A DNA stretch of 64,000 nt from Devosia sp. A16 (GCF_001402915.1 NZ_CP012945.1:1126001-1190000); one strand, 5' to 3'. Positions 25,532 through 36,116 are shown, counted from the stretch's first letter. The notes: generated by a model from the sequence alone, not told the origin. Numbers and translations are program-made.

Positions 25532-26722
25532 ATGCAGTTCGGAATCTTCTCGGTCAGCGACGTCACGCGCAACCCGCTCACCGGCACCACCCCCAGCGAG
25601 GCGCAGCGGATCGACGCCATCGGGCAGATCGCCAAGCGCGCCGATGAGGTGGGGCTCGATGTCTTCGCCATCGGCGAACACCACAACCCGCCCTTCTTCT
25701 CGTCCTCGCCGACGACGCTGCTCGCCCATATCGCGGCGCTGACGCAGCGCATCATCCTCAGCACATCAGTGACGCTGATCACCACCAACGACCCGGTGAA
25801 GATCGCCGAGGACTACGCCATGCTGCAGCACCTGGCCAAGGGCCGGGTCGACCTGATGCTGGGGCGCGGCAACACCGTGCCGGTCTATCCCTGGTTCGGC
25901 CAGGATATCCGCAACGGTGTGGCGCTGGCGCTCGAGAACTACAACCTGCTGCACCGGCTGTGGCGCGAGGATGTGGTCGACTGGCAGGGTAAGTCGCGCA
26001 CGCCGCTGCAGGGGTTCACCGCCATTCCGCGGCCGCTCGACGACGTGCCGCCCTTCGTCTGGCACGGCTCGATCCGCACCCCCGAGATTGCCGAGCAGGC
26101 GGCCTATTACGGCAACGGCTATTTCGCCAACAACGTGCTGGCGCCCAACTTCCACTTCCTGCCGCTGGTCAACTTCTACCGCGAGCGCTTCGAGCATTAT
26201 GGCCACGGCACCAAGGAACAGGCCATTGTCGGCCTGGGTGGGCACGCCTTCATCGCCAAGAACTCGCAGGATGCCTATGAGCGCTTCCGGCCGTTCTTCG
26301 AGGGCAACCCGATCTACGGCTCGAGCTATGGCCTCGAGGAGTATGCGAAGAACACGCCGCTGAGCGTCGGCAGCCCGCAGGAGATCATCGACAAGACCCT
26401 GACCTTCCGCGAAGCCTTCGGGGACTATCAACGCCAGCTCTGGGTGGTCGACGCCATGGGGCTGCCGCTCGAAGCGGCGCTGGAGCAGGTCGAGCTGCTG
26501 GGCACCGAAGTGGTGCCGGTGTTGCGCCGGGAGATGGCCGCGCGGCGTTCGCCGGGCGCTGCCGATGCGCCGACCCATGCGAGCCTCGTCAAGGCCAGGT
26601 ATGGCGACGCCCCGGCGCGCCAGCCGACGCCCAACCCCAACCGCGGCGACAATCTCACCGGCGCCCGTCCTTACCAGGACACCGCTCCCGAGATCGCGGC
26701 CAAGCTGCCGCTGGTGGGCTGA
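25532..26722 (+). CDS. LLM-class flavin-dependent monooxygenase (CE1758-like)
   Basis: This 396-residue luciferase-like TIM-barrel enzyme uses reduced FMN supplied by a partner reductase. Typical segments are 'MQFGIFSVSDVTRNPLTG', 'GLDVFAIGEHHNPPF', 'LSTSVTLITTNDPVKIAEDY' and 'GRVDLMLGRGNTVPVYPWFG'. It lies in one operon with a MarR regulator and an FMN reductase of the CE1759 type, a recognised partner pair for this LLM subfamily. The ATG at 25532 follows AGGAGG and was preferred over the upstream 25484 start. The substrate is unknown. Confidence 0.88.
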   Translation: MQFGIFSVSDVTRNPLTGTTPSEAQRIDAIGQIAKRADEVGLDVFAIGEHHNPPFFSSSPTTLLAHIAALTQRIILSTSVTLITTNDPVKIAEDYAMLQHLAKGRVDLMLGRGNTVPVYPWFGQDIRNGVALALENYNLLHRLWREDVVDWQGKSRTPLQGFTAIPRPLDDVPPFVWHGSIRTPEIAEQAAYYGNGYFANNVLAPNFHFLPLVNFYRERFEHYGHGTKEQAIVGLGGHAFIAKNSQDAYERFRPFFEGNPIYGSSYGLEEYAKNTPLSVGSPQEIIDKTLTFREAFGDYQRQLWVVDAMGLPLEAALEQVELLGTEVVPVLRREMAARRSPGAADAPTHASLVKARYGDAPARQPTPNPNRGDNLTGARPYQDTAPEIAAKLPLVG

Positions 26723-26725
26723 GCC

Positions 26726-27178
26726 ATGGCCAGCGATACCGGATTGGCCAATGCGGCCTGGGAGGCGCTGTTCCGCGCCCAGATGACCATCGCCGCCGAG
26801 CTTCACGCCGGCGATGCCTGGGGCGACCTGGTGCCGAGCGACTATGGCGTGCTCTACGCGCTCTCGACCGCGAGGACCGGCCTGCGGATGTCCGAGCTCG
26901 GCAGGGATATCCTGCTCAGCCAGGCCGGGCTCTCCCGCGCGGTGTCGCGGCTCGAGGCGCGCGGCCTGATCGAGCGTCAGCCCGACCCTGAGGATGCGCG
27001 CGCCAGCATCCTCAGCCTGTCCAAGGCTGGGGTGCATATGCAGAAGCGCGTCGGCGCAAAACATGGGCGCCATGTCGCGGAGGCGATGACCCGTCGCCTC
27101 GGCGACGCCGAACTCACCCAATTGCGCGACTTGTGCGAGCGGCTGCTCGCCGCCGCGCCCCCCACATCGGAGGTCTAG
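26726..27178 (+). CDS. MarR-family transcriptional regulator
   Basis: This 150-residue winged-helix protein has the recognition region 'MSELGRDILLSQAGLSRAVS', then 'RLEARGLIERQPDPEDARAS', which includes the wing with the conserved D-x-R. It sits between the monooxygenase and the reductase genes with gaps of 3 and 0 bases, so it probably controls its own operon. An aromatic or phenolic ligand is usual for MarR proteins, but nothing here identifies it. Confidence 0.9.
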   Translation: MASDTGLANAAWEALFRAQMTIAAELHAGDAWGDLVPSDYGVLYALSTARTGLRMSELGRDILLSQAGLSRAVSRLEARGLIERQPDPEDARASILSLSKAGVHMQKRVGAKHGRHVAEAMTRRLGDAELTQLRDLCERLLAAAPPTSEV

Positions 27179-27883
27179 ATGACCGGGCCGTTCAACACCC
27201 CTGCCGCGCCGGTGCGGCTCGTCGTCATCAATGCCGGGGTCAGCGACCCGTCTTCGACCCGCATGCTGGTCGATCGCATCGCCCAGCAGAGCCTCGATCG
27301 CCTCTCGGCGACGGGGCACGCCACTTCACTTGCCATCATCGACCTGGCGCCGCTGGCCGTCGACATCGCCAAGGCCATCGTCGCCGGCTTCCCCGGCGAG
27401 AAGGTGCAGGCCGCGATCGACACCCTCGCCAGGGCCGATGCCGTCATCGCCGCCACCCCGGTCTACAAGGCCGGGATGAGCGGGCTGTTCAAATCCTTCA
27501 TCGATCTCGTCGACAACGACCTGCTGATCGCCAAGCCGGTGATCCTCGCAGCGACAGCTGGCACGGCCCGCCATGCAATGGTGGCGGACGAACAGCTGCG
27601 CCCGCTGTTTGCCTTCCTTCGCGCCGTCCCGGTCCCCACCTCGATCTTCGCGGCGCCCGAGGATTGGGGCGCGCCTGAACTCGGCAAGCGCATCGATCGC
27701 GCCGCGACCGAGCTCGCCCAGTTCGTCGCCTCGGGGGTCGGCCGCGCCATCACCAATGCCGCCTGGGATGGCTACCAGCACCAGTTCGCCGGCAACGCCC
27801 CCAAGGCCGAGCGCGCGGCCGCCGACGTGAATTTCGACACCGACCTGATGCGACTGGCAACCGGCGGATCTTCGGTGGAGTGA
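27179..27883 (+). CDS. NADPH-dependent FMN reductase partnered with the LLM enzyme (CE1759-like)
   Basis: This 234-residue flavodoxin-like reductase should supply reduced FMN to the monooxygenase at 25532. It shows the nucleotide loop 'GVSDPSSTRMLVDRI', 'ADAVIAATPVYKAGMSGLFK' (the P-V-Y signature of SsuE-type reductases) and 'KPVILAATAGTARHA'. The ATG directly follows the MarR stop codon and is preceded by CGGAGG. The extended C-terminus (about 175-234) is typical of the LLM-partnered subfamily. Confidence 0.88.
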   Translation: MTGPFNTPAAPVRLVVINAGVSDPSSTRMLVDRIAQQSLDRLSATGHATSLAIIDLAPLAVDIAKAIVAGFPGEKVQAAIDTLARADAVIAATPVYKAGMSGLFKSFIDLVDNDLLIAKPVILAATAGTARHAMVADEQLRPLFAFLRAVPVPTSIFAAPEDWGAPELGKRIDRAATELAQFVASGVGRAITNAAWDGYQHQFAGNAPKAERAAADVNFDTDLMRLATGGSSVE

Positions 27884-27955
27884 TCCCGACGAATGGGGGA
27901 GTGACTCTGCGGGTCTCGGTGGCCTCCACACCCTTGTAGGGCACGATGGCCGCTC

Positions 27956-29097
27956 TCAGCGCGACGCACCACGCGAGCGCTGCACCCAGGCCACGGCCAG
28001 CTTCCGGGCCTGTTCTATTTCGGCCGGGCTCATCTTGGCGGTCAGGGTGTCGAGGTCCTTCACCGCGATCGGCAGGCCGTATTGGGCGGCGAGGCTGGTC
28101 CACATATAGGCCGTGACATTGTCCTCAGCCACGCCATAGCCGTTCCGGTACATCGCCCCCAGCCCATATTGCCCATAGACATCGCCCTGGTTGGCGGCCA
28201 GCGAATACCACAACACCGCCTGCTGGTCGTCCTGCGGCACCCCTTGGCCGTGGTCGTAGAGCATGCCCAGGTTCGCCTGCGCCGCAGCATGGCCCTGCTC
28301 GGCGGCGAGCTTGAACCAGCGCGCCGCGGCGACATCGTCGGGAGCGACGCCGCGCCCGGTGTGGTAGGAGATGCCGACATTGAACTGCGCCGGCGCATAG
28401 CCCTGCCCCGCCGCCAGCTCGAACAGCCGCACCGCTTCGGCCTCGTCGCGGGTGACCCCGTGCCCCTCGAAATACATGCTGCCCAGGTTGAACTGGGCAG
28501 CCGCATAGCCCTGTTTGGCCGCCTGGCGCACCCATTTCAAGGCCTCGGTGAAATCCTGCGCGACGCCGTTACCGCTGAGGTACAGCAGCCCGAGCGCCAA
28601 CTGCGCATAGGCGTCGCCCTGCTCGGCGGCGAGGCGGAACCATCTTGCGGCCTCGGCTGGGTTCTGCGGCACGCCCTCGGCGCCCGTCTTGAGGAGCACC
28701 CCGAGATTGTAGCGCGCATCGGCACGGCCCTGCTCGGCCGCCAGCCGATACCACTTGACCGCCTCGGCCGGGTTTTTCGCGACCCCGAGGCCGGCGTCGT
28801 AGAGATAGCCGAGATCATGCTGCGCTTCGGCATATCCCCCTTGGCTGCGGCGAGGCCGAGCCATCGCACCGCTTCCGCGGCGTCCTGAGCGACCCCCTTG
28901 CCGGTCGCATACATGAACCCGACCGTCGTCTGCGCCCGCACGCTGCCCGCCGCCGCGGCGGGCTTCAGCTCGCGCATCGCCGCTTCGAACGCGCCCCGTT
29001 GGTAGGCCAGCATCCCCTCGGCTTCGCCTGCTGCCGCTCCACCGGCGAAGTATCCCAGCAGCAGGATCGTCACTACGAGACGCCCGGCGAGAGCCAC
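27956..29097 (-). pseudogene. Sel1-repeat (TPR-like) exported protein, interrupted by a 1-base frameshift
   Basis: From a GTG at 29097 the protein begins with a signal-like helix ('LAGRLVVTILLLGYFAGGAA') and continues into Sel1 repeats of ~36 residues ('AYQRGAFEAAMRELKPAA'). At 28836-28840 the frame breaks within a run of five C (five G on the coding strand). One more base would join 'WLGLAAAKG' to 'GYAEAQHDLGYLYDAGLG' and give 381 codons with about nine repeats. Either the gene is newly broken, or the run was miscounted. Sel1 proteins are binding scaffolds. It starts 11 bp after the FG-GAP gene and ends the haloperoxidase operon. Confidence 0.8.
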
Positions 29098-29107
29098 AAC
29101 CGCCCCC

Positions 29108-30700
29108 TCACTCGCGCGGGGAGAACGGGCTGGCGGGCTTGTCGCGCTCCAGCACATAGAAGCCGCCGGCCGCGAGATCCGGCCACTCGCTGCGCGTCCC
29201 ATCCGGCCAGACCACCGCGACGCTCGCCGCTGCCTCATCGCCGAGCCCGAAATGCACCCAGCCGAGTTGCCCGCCGGCATGGCCGCCGCCCACCGTGAGC
29301 TCGCGGCGCATGGTGGCGTCGCCGCGCTTCACCTCGATCCAGCTGCCGATCGCATCCTCATTGGGGGCAGGTTGCCTGAGCTCGAGCTCGATCCAGTTGC
29401 CGCCTTCGGGAGCGCCGTCATTGCGCCAGACCTGCGCGCTGCTGCGGCGATTGACCACCACCAGGTCGAGCAGCCCGTCCATGTTGAAATCGGCGAGCGC
29501 CGCACCGCGGGCATTGCCGTTATTGGCGATGCCCGCCTTGTCCCCGGCTTCGACGAATTTGCCGTCGGTGCCCTGCAGCAGCAGGTTGTCGGGGTCGTGC
29601 ATGGCGAAATCCGGCATCTGGTCGACATTGCCCTTGGCGACGAACAGGTCGACGAGGCCGTCATTGTTGACGTCGTCGAACTGCGGGTGCCACGCGGTGC
29701 TGGGCCTGAGGTCCTCGCCGGTATAGGGCCGATGCGCAGTCACACCCTTGGCGTAGGCGACATCCTTGTAATCCGCCTTCGGCCCCGGCGTGGCCAGCGT
29801 CTGCAGCTTGTTGTCGGCCATGCTGGTGAGGAAATATTCGGGGTAGCCGTCGCCATCGAGGTCGTAGCTGGCAATGCCCATGCCCCAGATGCGCAGCACC
29901 TTCCAGCCATCGGCCGGCGTCAGGAGTTTTGGCGCCTCGCCGGGCAGGATGCGCCACATCTGCTCCTGCCCGCCTTCGTAATACTCGCGATCGTTGGAGA
30001 CGCGCAGGCTCGGCGTCCCCGACTTGTCCCAGTCGGTGAACAGCATCGAGAGCGCGCAGTAGCTTGGCTTCAGCGGCAATGGCGCGGCGAACTTGCCGCC
30101 CTCGCCCGGCCGATGCAGCCAGTTGTCGGTGCACGATCCCCAGGGCGACAGGTCCTCGTTGCGATCGATATAGTTGCCCACCGCGATCGTCGGCCAGTTG
30201 GCGCCGTGCTCGAAGGTCAACGCCGCCGCTGCCGTCCAGGCATCGCCGCCTTCGAACCCCCAGGCCTCGTTGGCGCGCTCGAACCTGCAGGCGCCAAGCC
30301 CGCGCATCACCAGGTTCTCGCCCACCCGCAGCACCAGGAGATCCGTGATCCCGTCGCTGTCGATATCGGCCGGATAAAGCCCGCTGACGCTGTCGAGTTC
30401 GAGCCCGCTCTGCTGCGGCGCGAAGCGCAGGCCGCCGCCCCTGCTGCTGGTGTTGACGTAGAGCTGGGCTTTCGCCTCGCCGCCCGGCAGCACGACATCG
30501 GCATAGCCGTCATCGTTGCAGTCGAAGGCCGCGACACCGCCGCCGACCATGTAGAACCAGTCGCCGTCATAGCTGGTGGTGATGCCGGAGCTCGCGGTCT
30601 CGTCGACGAAGGCCGGCACCGCCGGCGCCTGCGCCAGCGCCGGTTGCGCGAGGCCCGAGCCGACAAGCAGCATGGCGGCAAAACTGTGCGGGATGCGCAT
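29108..30700 (-). CDS. Exported FG-GAP/ASPIC-UnbV repeat protein (CRTAC1-like)
   Basis: This 530-residue protein has a signal peptide (about 1-24) and FG-GAP/VCBS-like beta-propeller repeats. These bear calcium-binding loops such as DCNDDGYADVV, DIDSDGITDLLVL, DLDGDGYPEYF, DVNNDGLVDLF and DFNMDGLLDLV. The C-terminal ASPIC/UnbV segment contains 'GGGHAGGQLGWVHFGLG', then 'VVWPDGTRSEW'. Such proteins bind partners or polysaccharide outside the cell. It follows the haloperoxidase-like gene by only 4 bases, a pairing that suggests a shared extracellular task. The ATG at 30700 fits the signal peptide. Confidence 0.88.
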   Translation of the reverse strand: MRIPHSFAAMLLVGSGLAQPALAQAPAVPAFVDETASSGITTSYDGDWFYMVGGGVAAFDCNDDGYADVVLPGGEAKAQLYVNTSSRGGGLRFAPQQSGLELDSVSGLYPADIDSDGITDLLVLRVGENLVMRGLGACRFERANEAWGFEGGDAWTAAAALTFEHGANWPTIAVGNYIDRNEDLSPWGSCTDNWLHRPGEGGKFAAPLPLKPSYCALSMLFTDWDKSGTPSLRVSNDREYYEGGQEQMWRILPGEAPKLLTPADGWKVLRIWGMGIASYDLDGDGYPEYFLTSMADNKLQTLATPGPKADYKDVAYAKGVTAHRPYTGEDLRPSTAWHPQFDDVNNDGLVDLFVAKGNVDQMPDFAMHDPDNLLLQGTDGKFVEAGDKAGIANNGNARGAALADFNMDGLLDLVVVNRRSSAQVWRNDGAPEGGNWIELELRQPAPNEDAIGSWIEVKRGDATMRRELTVGGGHAGGQLGWVHFGLGDEAAASVAVVWPDGTRSEWPDLAAGGFYVLERDKPASPFSPRE

Positions 30701-30704
30701 GGTC

Positions 30705-32021
30705 CTACTTTCTCGTCTTGAGCGCGATGGTGTAGGCGGCGATGCAGTGCCCCTGCGCCAGCCCATCCTCGATGGCGGAGCGGAAATGGATGCCGCCATA
30801 GAGCCGGGAAATCCCGGCTTCGAGCGCCGCCTCGTGGAAACTGGCGTAGTGGCGCGGGTTCCTGCCGTCCGGCGAGCCGGTCTTGTCCTCGAAAGCATAG
30901 TTGTCGCCGAAAAACGCCGTCAGCACCGCATCCATGGCGCCGGACACCGTGCTGTGTCCGCTCGGATATTCGGGGAATGGCGGGGTATTGAGGATCGGCT
31001 CCCACTTGGGATCGATCACTTTCTTGATGTAGGTGATCGGCCGCACCAGGTCGTAGACGTATTTCTGGCGCCAGCAGCCGACAAAGGCATCCGACATGGC
31101 GATGCCCATGCGGGCCAACAGGTCGACATTGTCGTCGAGCGGCAGGTCTTCGCGTTCGGCCACCTGCAGCGCGATCGACACCCAATGGCCCGGCGGCGTC
31201 ATCGACAGCATCGGATCGTCCGACCAGAAGCGGGCGATCGCCATCTGTTCCGGGGTGGCATCCTTCACCGTCTCGTAGACCTCCTCGGCCTGCTTGTAGA
31301 AGTCCGAGCCGGGCTCCGTGCTGTAAGTCGGGTTGCCCGGTAGCGGGCAGGCAGTGCCGTCTGGCGTGGCGAAGGTTCGGTTGTGCCCCCATTCGGGCAG
31401 CAGCGGCAGCTGCTGCTGGCGGACGAGGCTGGTGGGCACCCATTTGTCGTCGCCCTTGGGCAGCTCGTACTCGTAGGGAAAGCCCATGTTGAGCACGGTG
31501 GCGCCGCCATCGTTCTGCGACCAGGCGAAGATCGCCGCCGCCATGGCCTTGCCGAAGGCTTCGCTGCGCTGCACCACGTCTTCGGGCACGCCGTCGACCG
31601 CCAGCGCCCGCCACTTGCTCTGCGCGCGGTTGATGGCGCGCTGGCCGGTCGGGCCGGTATTGCCGAAATAGAAGACGATGGCGTCCGACATGGCGGCGCT
31701 GATCACCACCGTCTCGTCGTAGCCGGCGCCCGCCTCGCGCTGCGGGACCTGGTCGAGCCCATGCAGCTGGCCGACCAGCGACGTGAGCTTGTCCGAGCCG
31801 CCCACCGCCGCTTCGAACGCCGTGATCCCCAGATAGGCGAACGACCGGCTGGCGACCGGCGGCGAATAGGTCGCCGTGTGCCGCACCAGCTCGTTCATGA
31901 GAGTGTACCAGTCCCTGAGAATGACGCCCGGCTCGGGCCGCGGCTGGGCCAGCGCCCCCAGGCTCGCGACACACCACAGCAGCACCGCCGCAGCGAGCGC
32001 GGCAATCCGGCGACCACCCAT
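30705..32021 (-). CDS. Exported vanadium-dependent haloperoxidase / PAP2-like phosphoesterase
   Basis: This 438-residue protein has a signal peptide (cleavage near 'LGALAQP'). The vanadate/phosphate site is recognisable: the basic residues in 'YDLVRPITYIKK', the second motif 'PEYPSGHSTVSGAM', and the third 'SRLYGGIHFRSAIEDGLAQG' with the Arg and His that bind and activate the oxyanion. This matches bacterial vanadium haloperoxidase-like PAP2 proteins; whether it uses vanadate or hydrolyses phosphate esters cannot be settled by sequence. It is the first gene of a minus-strand operon with FG-GAP and Sel1 proteins. Confidence 0.87.
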   Translation of the reverse strand: MGGRRIAALAAAVLLWCVASLGALAQPRPEPGVILRDWYTLMNELVRHTATYSPPVASRSFAYLGITAFEAAVGGSDKLTSLVGQLHGLDQVPQREAGAGYDETVVISAAMSDAIVFYFGNTGPTGQRAINRAQSKWRALAVDGVPEDVVQRSEAFGKAMAAAIFAWSQNDGGATVLNMGFPYEYELPKGDDKWVPTSLVRQQQLPLLPEWGHNRTFATPDGTACPLPGNPTYSTEPGSDFYKQAEEVYETVKDATPEQMAIARFWSDDPMLSMTPPGHWVSIALQVAEREDLPLDDNVDLLARMGIAMSDAFVGCWRQKYVYDLVRPITYIKKVIDPKWEPILNTPPFPEYPSGHSTVSGAMDAVLTAFFGDNYAFEDKTGSPDGRNPRHYASFHEAALEAGISRLYGGIHFRSAIEDGLAQGHCIAAYTIALKTRK

Positions 32022-32323
32022 TGTTCCCCCCCGAACCCTCCTGGCCGGCGTGCTTGTTCGCCGCGCCGTCCTCCTGCGGTTCTATTTCAACTCGGCAAGT
32101 GGTCTCTGGTCAATGCCTCCGCCAAAAGTCGGGATTGACGGAAAGATGCATAATTATCCGCGACCAACGGGATGCAGATTGACTTGCTTCGACGCCTGAT
32201 GCAGCGTTGCGGCGCGTACCTCACAGGCAAATCGTCACAAGAAGCTGCGGAACGACGGCGTGGTTTGTCTGGCCAGTGGACGCGTGTGCGCCGGTTCCGC
32301 ACGGAGTCTGGGAGGGCTCTGCG
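32022..32323. promoter_or_regulatory. Divergent promoter region between haloperoxidase and xylose-type ABC genes
   Basis: This 302-bp gap has no gene. An AT-richer stretch around 32150-32165 (ATGCATAATTAT) stands out against the GC background and may be the promoter of one side. GGAGGG before the ATG at 32324 is the ribosome site. I see no clear operator palindrome. Confidence 0.4.
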
Positions 32324-33367
32324 ATGAAGTTCAAGATTCTTACGCTGCTTGCTGGTGCGGTGCTGATCACCGCCAGTTCGACTGCGGTCATGGCCGCGGG
32401 CAAGACTATCGCCGTATCGTGGAAGACTTTCCAGGAAGAGCGCTGGAAGACCGACGAAGCGGCGATCAAAAAAGTGGTCAAGGCCGCCGGCGATACTTAC
32501 CTCTCGACCGACGCGCAAGGCTCGGCCCAGAAGCAGGCCGCCGACATCGAAAGCCTGATCTCGCAGAAGCCCGACGTGATCCTCGTGGTCGCCTACGACT
32601 CCGACGCCATCCTGCCCTCGATCCAGAAGATCAGCGACGCCGGCATCAAGTCGATCGCCTATGACGTGCAGTTCGAGGATCCGAACGCGCTCTACATCAC
32701 CTTCGACAATGTCGGCGTCGGCCGCATTATGGCGCAGGAAACGCTGAAGGTGAAACCCGAAGGCCGCTATGCCTTCATCAAGGGCGACAAGGGCGATCCG
32801 AACGCCACCTTCCTGTTCCAGGGCATGCAGGAGGTGCTCAAGGACGCGCTTGCCAGCGGCAAGGTCACCAATGTCTGCGAGACCTTCACCGACGGCTGGA
32901 AGCCGGACAATGCCCAGAAGAACATGGAGCAGTGCCTGACCTCCACCAATAACGGCGTCGACGCAGTGCTGTCCGAGAACGACGGCATGGCCTCGGGCGT
33001 CGTCGCCGCCCTCGAAGCGCAGGGCATGGCCGGCTCGGTGCCGGTCACCGGCCAGGACGGCGATCTTGCCGCTATCAACCGTGTGGCGCTCGGCACCCAG
33101 CTGGTGTCGATCTGGAAGAACTCGATCGACCTCGGCACTACCGCCGCCAACGCGGCGATCGCCCTGGCCGACGGCACCGACCCGACGGCCATTCCCGGCG
33201 TCGCCAAGTTCAACGGGGGCAAGAACAAGGTGGAGATGAACGCCATCCTCCTGGCCCCCACCCCGATCACCAAGGACAATATCCAGGTGGCGATCGACGC
33301 CGGCCACATCACCAAGGAACAGGCCTGCGCCGGCGTGGCCGCCGGCTCGGTCCCGGCCTGCAACTGA
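32324..33367 (+). CDS. xylF: Sugar ABC transporter substrate-binding protein (xylose type)
   Basis: This 347-residue periplasmic binding protein of the ribose/xylose (CUT2) class has a signal peptide (about 1-24). The body has 'QKQAADIESLISQKPDVILV' and 'AVLSENDGMASGVVAALEAQ', close to XylF-type proteins. 'VPVTGQDGDLAAINRVALGT' is a hinge and ligand-contact region. It should deliver D-xylose or a related pentose to the permease downstream. A strong hairpin follows the gene, as is usual where the binding protein is made in excess. Confidence 0.82.
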   Translation: MKFKILTLLAGAVLITASSTAVMAAGKTIAVSWKTFQEERWKTDEAAIKKVVKAAGDTYLSTDAQGSAQKQAADIESLISQKPDVILVVAYDSDAILPSIQKISDAGIKSIAYDVQFEDPNALYITFDNVGVGRIMAQETLKVKPEGRYAFIKGDKGDPNATFLFQGMQEVLKDALASGKVTNVCETFTDGWKPDNAQKNMEQCLTSTNNGVDAVLSENDGMASGVVAALEAQGMAGSVPVTGQDGDLAAINRVALGTQLVSIWKNSIDLGTTAANAAIALADGTDPTAIPGVAKFNGGKNKVEMNAILLAPTPITKDNIQVAIDAGHITKEQACAGVAAGSVPACN

Positions 33368-33395
33368 CCGGTCCGGCCTGAGCTGGAGACCTAGC

Positions 33396-33425
33396 GGCCG
33401 CGTCGCCCCACCGGGTGGCGCGGCC
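33396..33425 (+). terminator. Strong intercistronic hairpin between binding protein and permease genes
   Basis: This hairpin has a 13-bp stem (GGCCGCGTCGCCC with GGGTGGCGCGGCC, including two G-T pairs) around CACC, followed by TTCTCG. It probably protects or partly terminates the upstream mRNA, raising binding-protein levels over permease. A perfect 16-bp palindrome CGGGGTTCGAACCCCG follows at 33466-33481. Confidence 0.65.
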
Positions 33426-33510
33426 TTCTCGTCGGCGCCCGCCGCGGCGCGACACTTGCAATGGGCGGGGTTCGAACCCCGGCGGCCGTATCGCTCGGCC
33501 GGAGGTTGGG

Positions 33511-34914
33511 ATGGCAGAACAATCAAGTAACGCTGGCCCCACGACCAGCAATGAGGGGCCGATCGCGCGTCTGATCCGCGCCGCCGAGATCGATACCCGC
33601 ATGCTCGGCATGCTCGCCGCCATGCTGGTGATCTGGGTCGGCTTCGACGTCATCAGCGCGATCCTCAGGCCCGGTGGCGGCGGCCTGTTCGGCGGCTCTT
33701 TCCTCACCTCGCGCAATCTCTGGATCCTGCTGGTGCAGACCTCGGTGATCGCGGTGATGACTACCGGCATGGTGCTGGTGATCGTCCTGCGCCAGATCGA
33801 CCTCAGCGTCGGCTCGATGCTGTCCATTGTGGCAATGGCAACCGGCGTGCTGCAGGTGTTCGATCTCGGCCCGCTGCTCGGCGTCGGGCACCCGGCGATC
33901 TGGATCATTGCCGTGGTATTCGCCATTCTGCTCGGCGCGGCCATCGGCGCCTTCAACGGCATCCTCATCGCCTATGGGCAGATCCCGAGCTTCATCGTCA
34001 CCCTGGGCGGGCTGATCGCCTTCAGCGGCGCAGCCTTCCTCATTGCCAGCGGCGTCACGGTGGCGCCGATGGACAAGACCTTCAAGCTGATCGGCGGCAA
34101 CGGTCCGGCCGCCTCTATCGGCCCGCTCTGGAGCTGGGCGCTGGCCGCCGTCGCCTGTGTCGGCATCGGTGTGGCGATCGTCGCCGGGCGGCGCCGACGC
34201 CTCAAGTTCAGCTTCAAGGCCAAGCCGGTCTGGGCCGAGGTGCTGAGCGTCGTGGTCGGCTGCGCCGCGGTGCTCGGCACCACCGCAGTGGTCAATTCCT
34301 ATCTCTATCCGCCGCGCGTCGCCGAGCGCTTTGCGCTCGACAACAATATTCCCATTCCGCCCGGCGTCGAGAACAAGGCCGGGCTGGCCATCTGCCAGGC
34401 CGCCGACAAGGTCGTCTCCTGCGTCGACGGGCTGACCTTTCAGACCGGTTACCCCATCCCGGTGCTGATCATGCTGGCGGTCGGACTGGTGATGACCTTC
34501 GTCGCCCGCCGCACCCGCTTCGGCCGTTACATCTTCGCCACCGGCGGCAACCCCGAAGCGGCCGAGCTCGCCGGCATCAACACCAAGCGGCTGACCGTCA
34601 TGGTGTTCACCCTGATGGGTGCGTTGGTCGGCATTTCGGCGATCATCGCCTCGGCGCGCCTCGATGCCGCGACCACCGCGCTCGGCACGCTCAACGAACT
34701 CTACGTCATCGCCGCGGCGGTGATCGGCGGCACCTCGCTGGCCGGCGGCATTGGCACCATCTATGGCGCCATCCTCGGCGCCCTGCTGATGCAGTCGCTG
34801 CAATCGGGCATGGCGCTGCTCAATGTGGATTCCGCCTATACCAACATCGTGGTCGGCATCGTGCTGGTGCTCGCGGTGTTCGTCGACCAGATCTATCGCC
34901 GGCGGGTGAAGTGA
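33511..34914 (+). CDS. xylH: Sugar ABC transporter permease (xylose type)
   Basis: This 467-residue inner-membrane protein of the BPD_transp_2 family has 10 or more hydrophobic segments. '[20 protein letters not shown]' is the conserved motif of CUT2 permeases, and '[20 protein letters not shown]' is its second signature. It is longer than E. coli XylH because of a periplasmic-looking insert around residues 230-310 ('KADKVV'-like segment with two cysteines). That insert is common in alphaproteobacterial homologues. The ATG follows GGAGG. Confidence 0.82.
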   Translation: MAEQSSNAGPTTSNEGPIARLIRAAEIDTRMLGMLAAMLVIWVGFDVISAILRPGGGGLFGGSFLTSRNLWILLVQTSVIAVMTTGMVLVIVLRQIDLSVGSMLSIVAMATGVLQVFDLGPLLGVGHPAIWIIAVVFAILLGAAIGAFNGILIAYGQIPSFIVTLGGLIAFSGAAFLIASGVTVAPMDKTFKLIGGNGPAASIGPLWSWALAAVACVGIGVAIVAGRRRRLKFSFKAKPVWAEVLSVVVGCAAVLGTTAVVNSYLYPPRVAERFALDNNIPIPPGVENKAGLAICQAADKVVSCVDGLTFQTGYPIPVLIMLAVGLVMTFVARRTRFGRYIFATGGNPEAAELAGINTKRLTVMVFTLMGALVGISAIIASARLDAATTALGTLNELYVIAAAVIGGTSLAGGIGTIYGAILGALLMQSLQSGMALLNVDSAYTNIVVGIVLVLAVFVDQIYRRRVK

Positions 34915-34924
34915 GGAGGCAGGC

Positions 34925-35728
<804 letters not shown>

Positions 35729-35840
35729 CGAGAGAGCTCCTCCCTCGGGGAAGAGCAATCGCACCTCTGGCGAGCCGGTGCGGGAAGAGTACCCCCCACC
35801 CTGTTCCTCCTTACGCCGCCGTCGGTGAATCGTCTTCCAC

Positions 35841-36116
35841 CTAGGGCAGGGCAAATGCATATGGGCACTGACGGTAGTTCGAGTGCCTCCTCCCCTTGTG
35901 GGAGAAGGTGGCCGAAGGCCGGATGAGGGGTTCTCTCCGCGTACTCAATCGCCCTTCGCTGCGCTCAGGTCGCGCTACACTTCGTTGCGCGGACCCCTCA
36001 TCCGCCCTTCGGGCACCTCGCGGCGAGGGCTTTGCCCTCGTCCGCTGACCACAAGGGGAGAAGGCCCTTCGTCCACTGTCAGTGCTCATACGCGATGGCC
36101 CTGCCCTTAAGAGCTG
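35841..36116. repeat. Long nested inverted repeat between xylG and lacI-type gene
   Basis: The outer arms GGGCAGGGC...GCACTGAC (35844-35873) and GTCAGTGC...GCCCTGCCC (36077-36110) are inverted. Inside are CTCCCCTTGTGGGAGAAGG and its inverse CACAAGGGGAGAAGG, with GATGAGGGG/CCCCTCATC. The inner pair recurs at 38726-38882. The 402-bp gap contains no gene. Confidence 0.75.

Noticed and set aside
33461-33481. tRNA T-arm-like GGGGTTCGAACCCC between xylF and xylH
   Set aside because: It is a perfect palindrome without acceptor or anticodon arms on either strand, so I kept it only as a palindrome.
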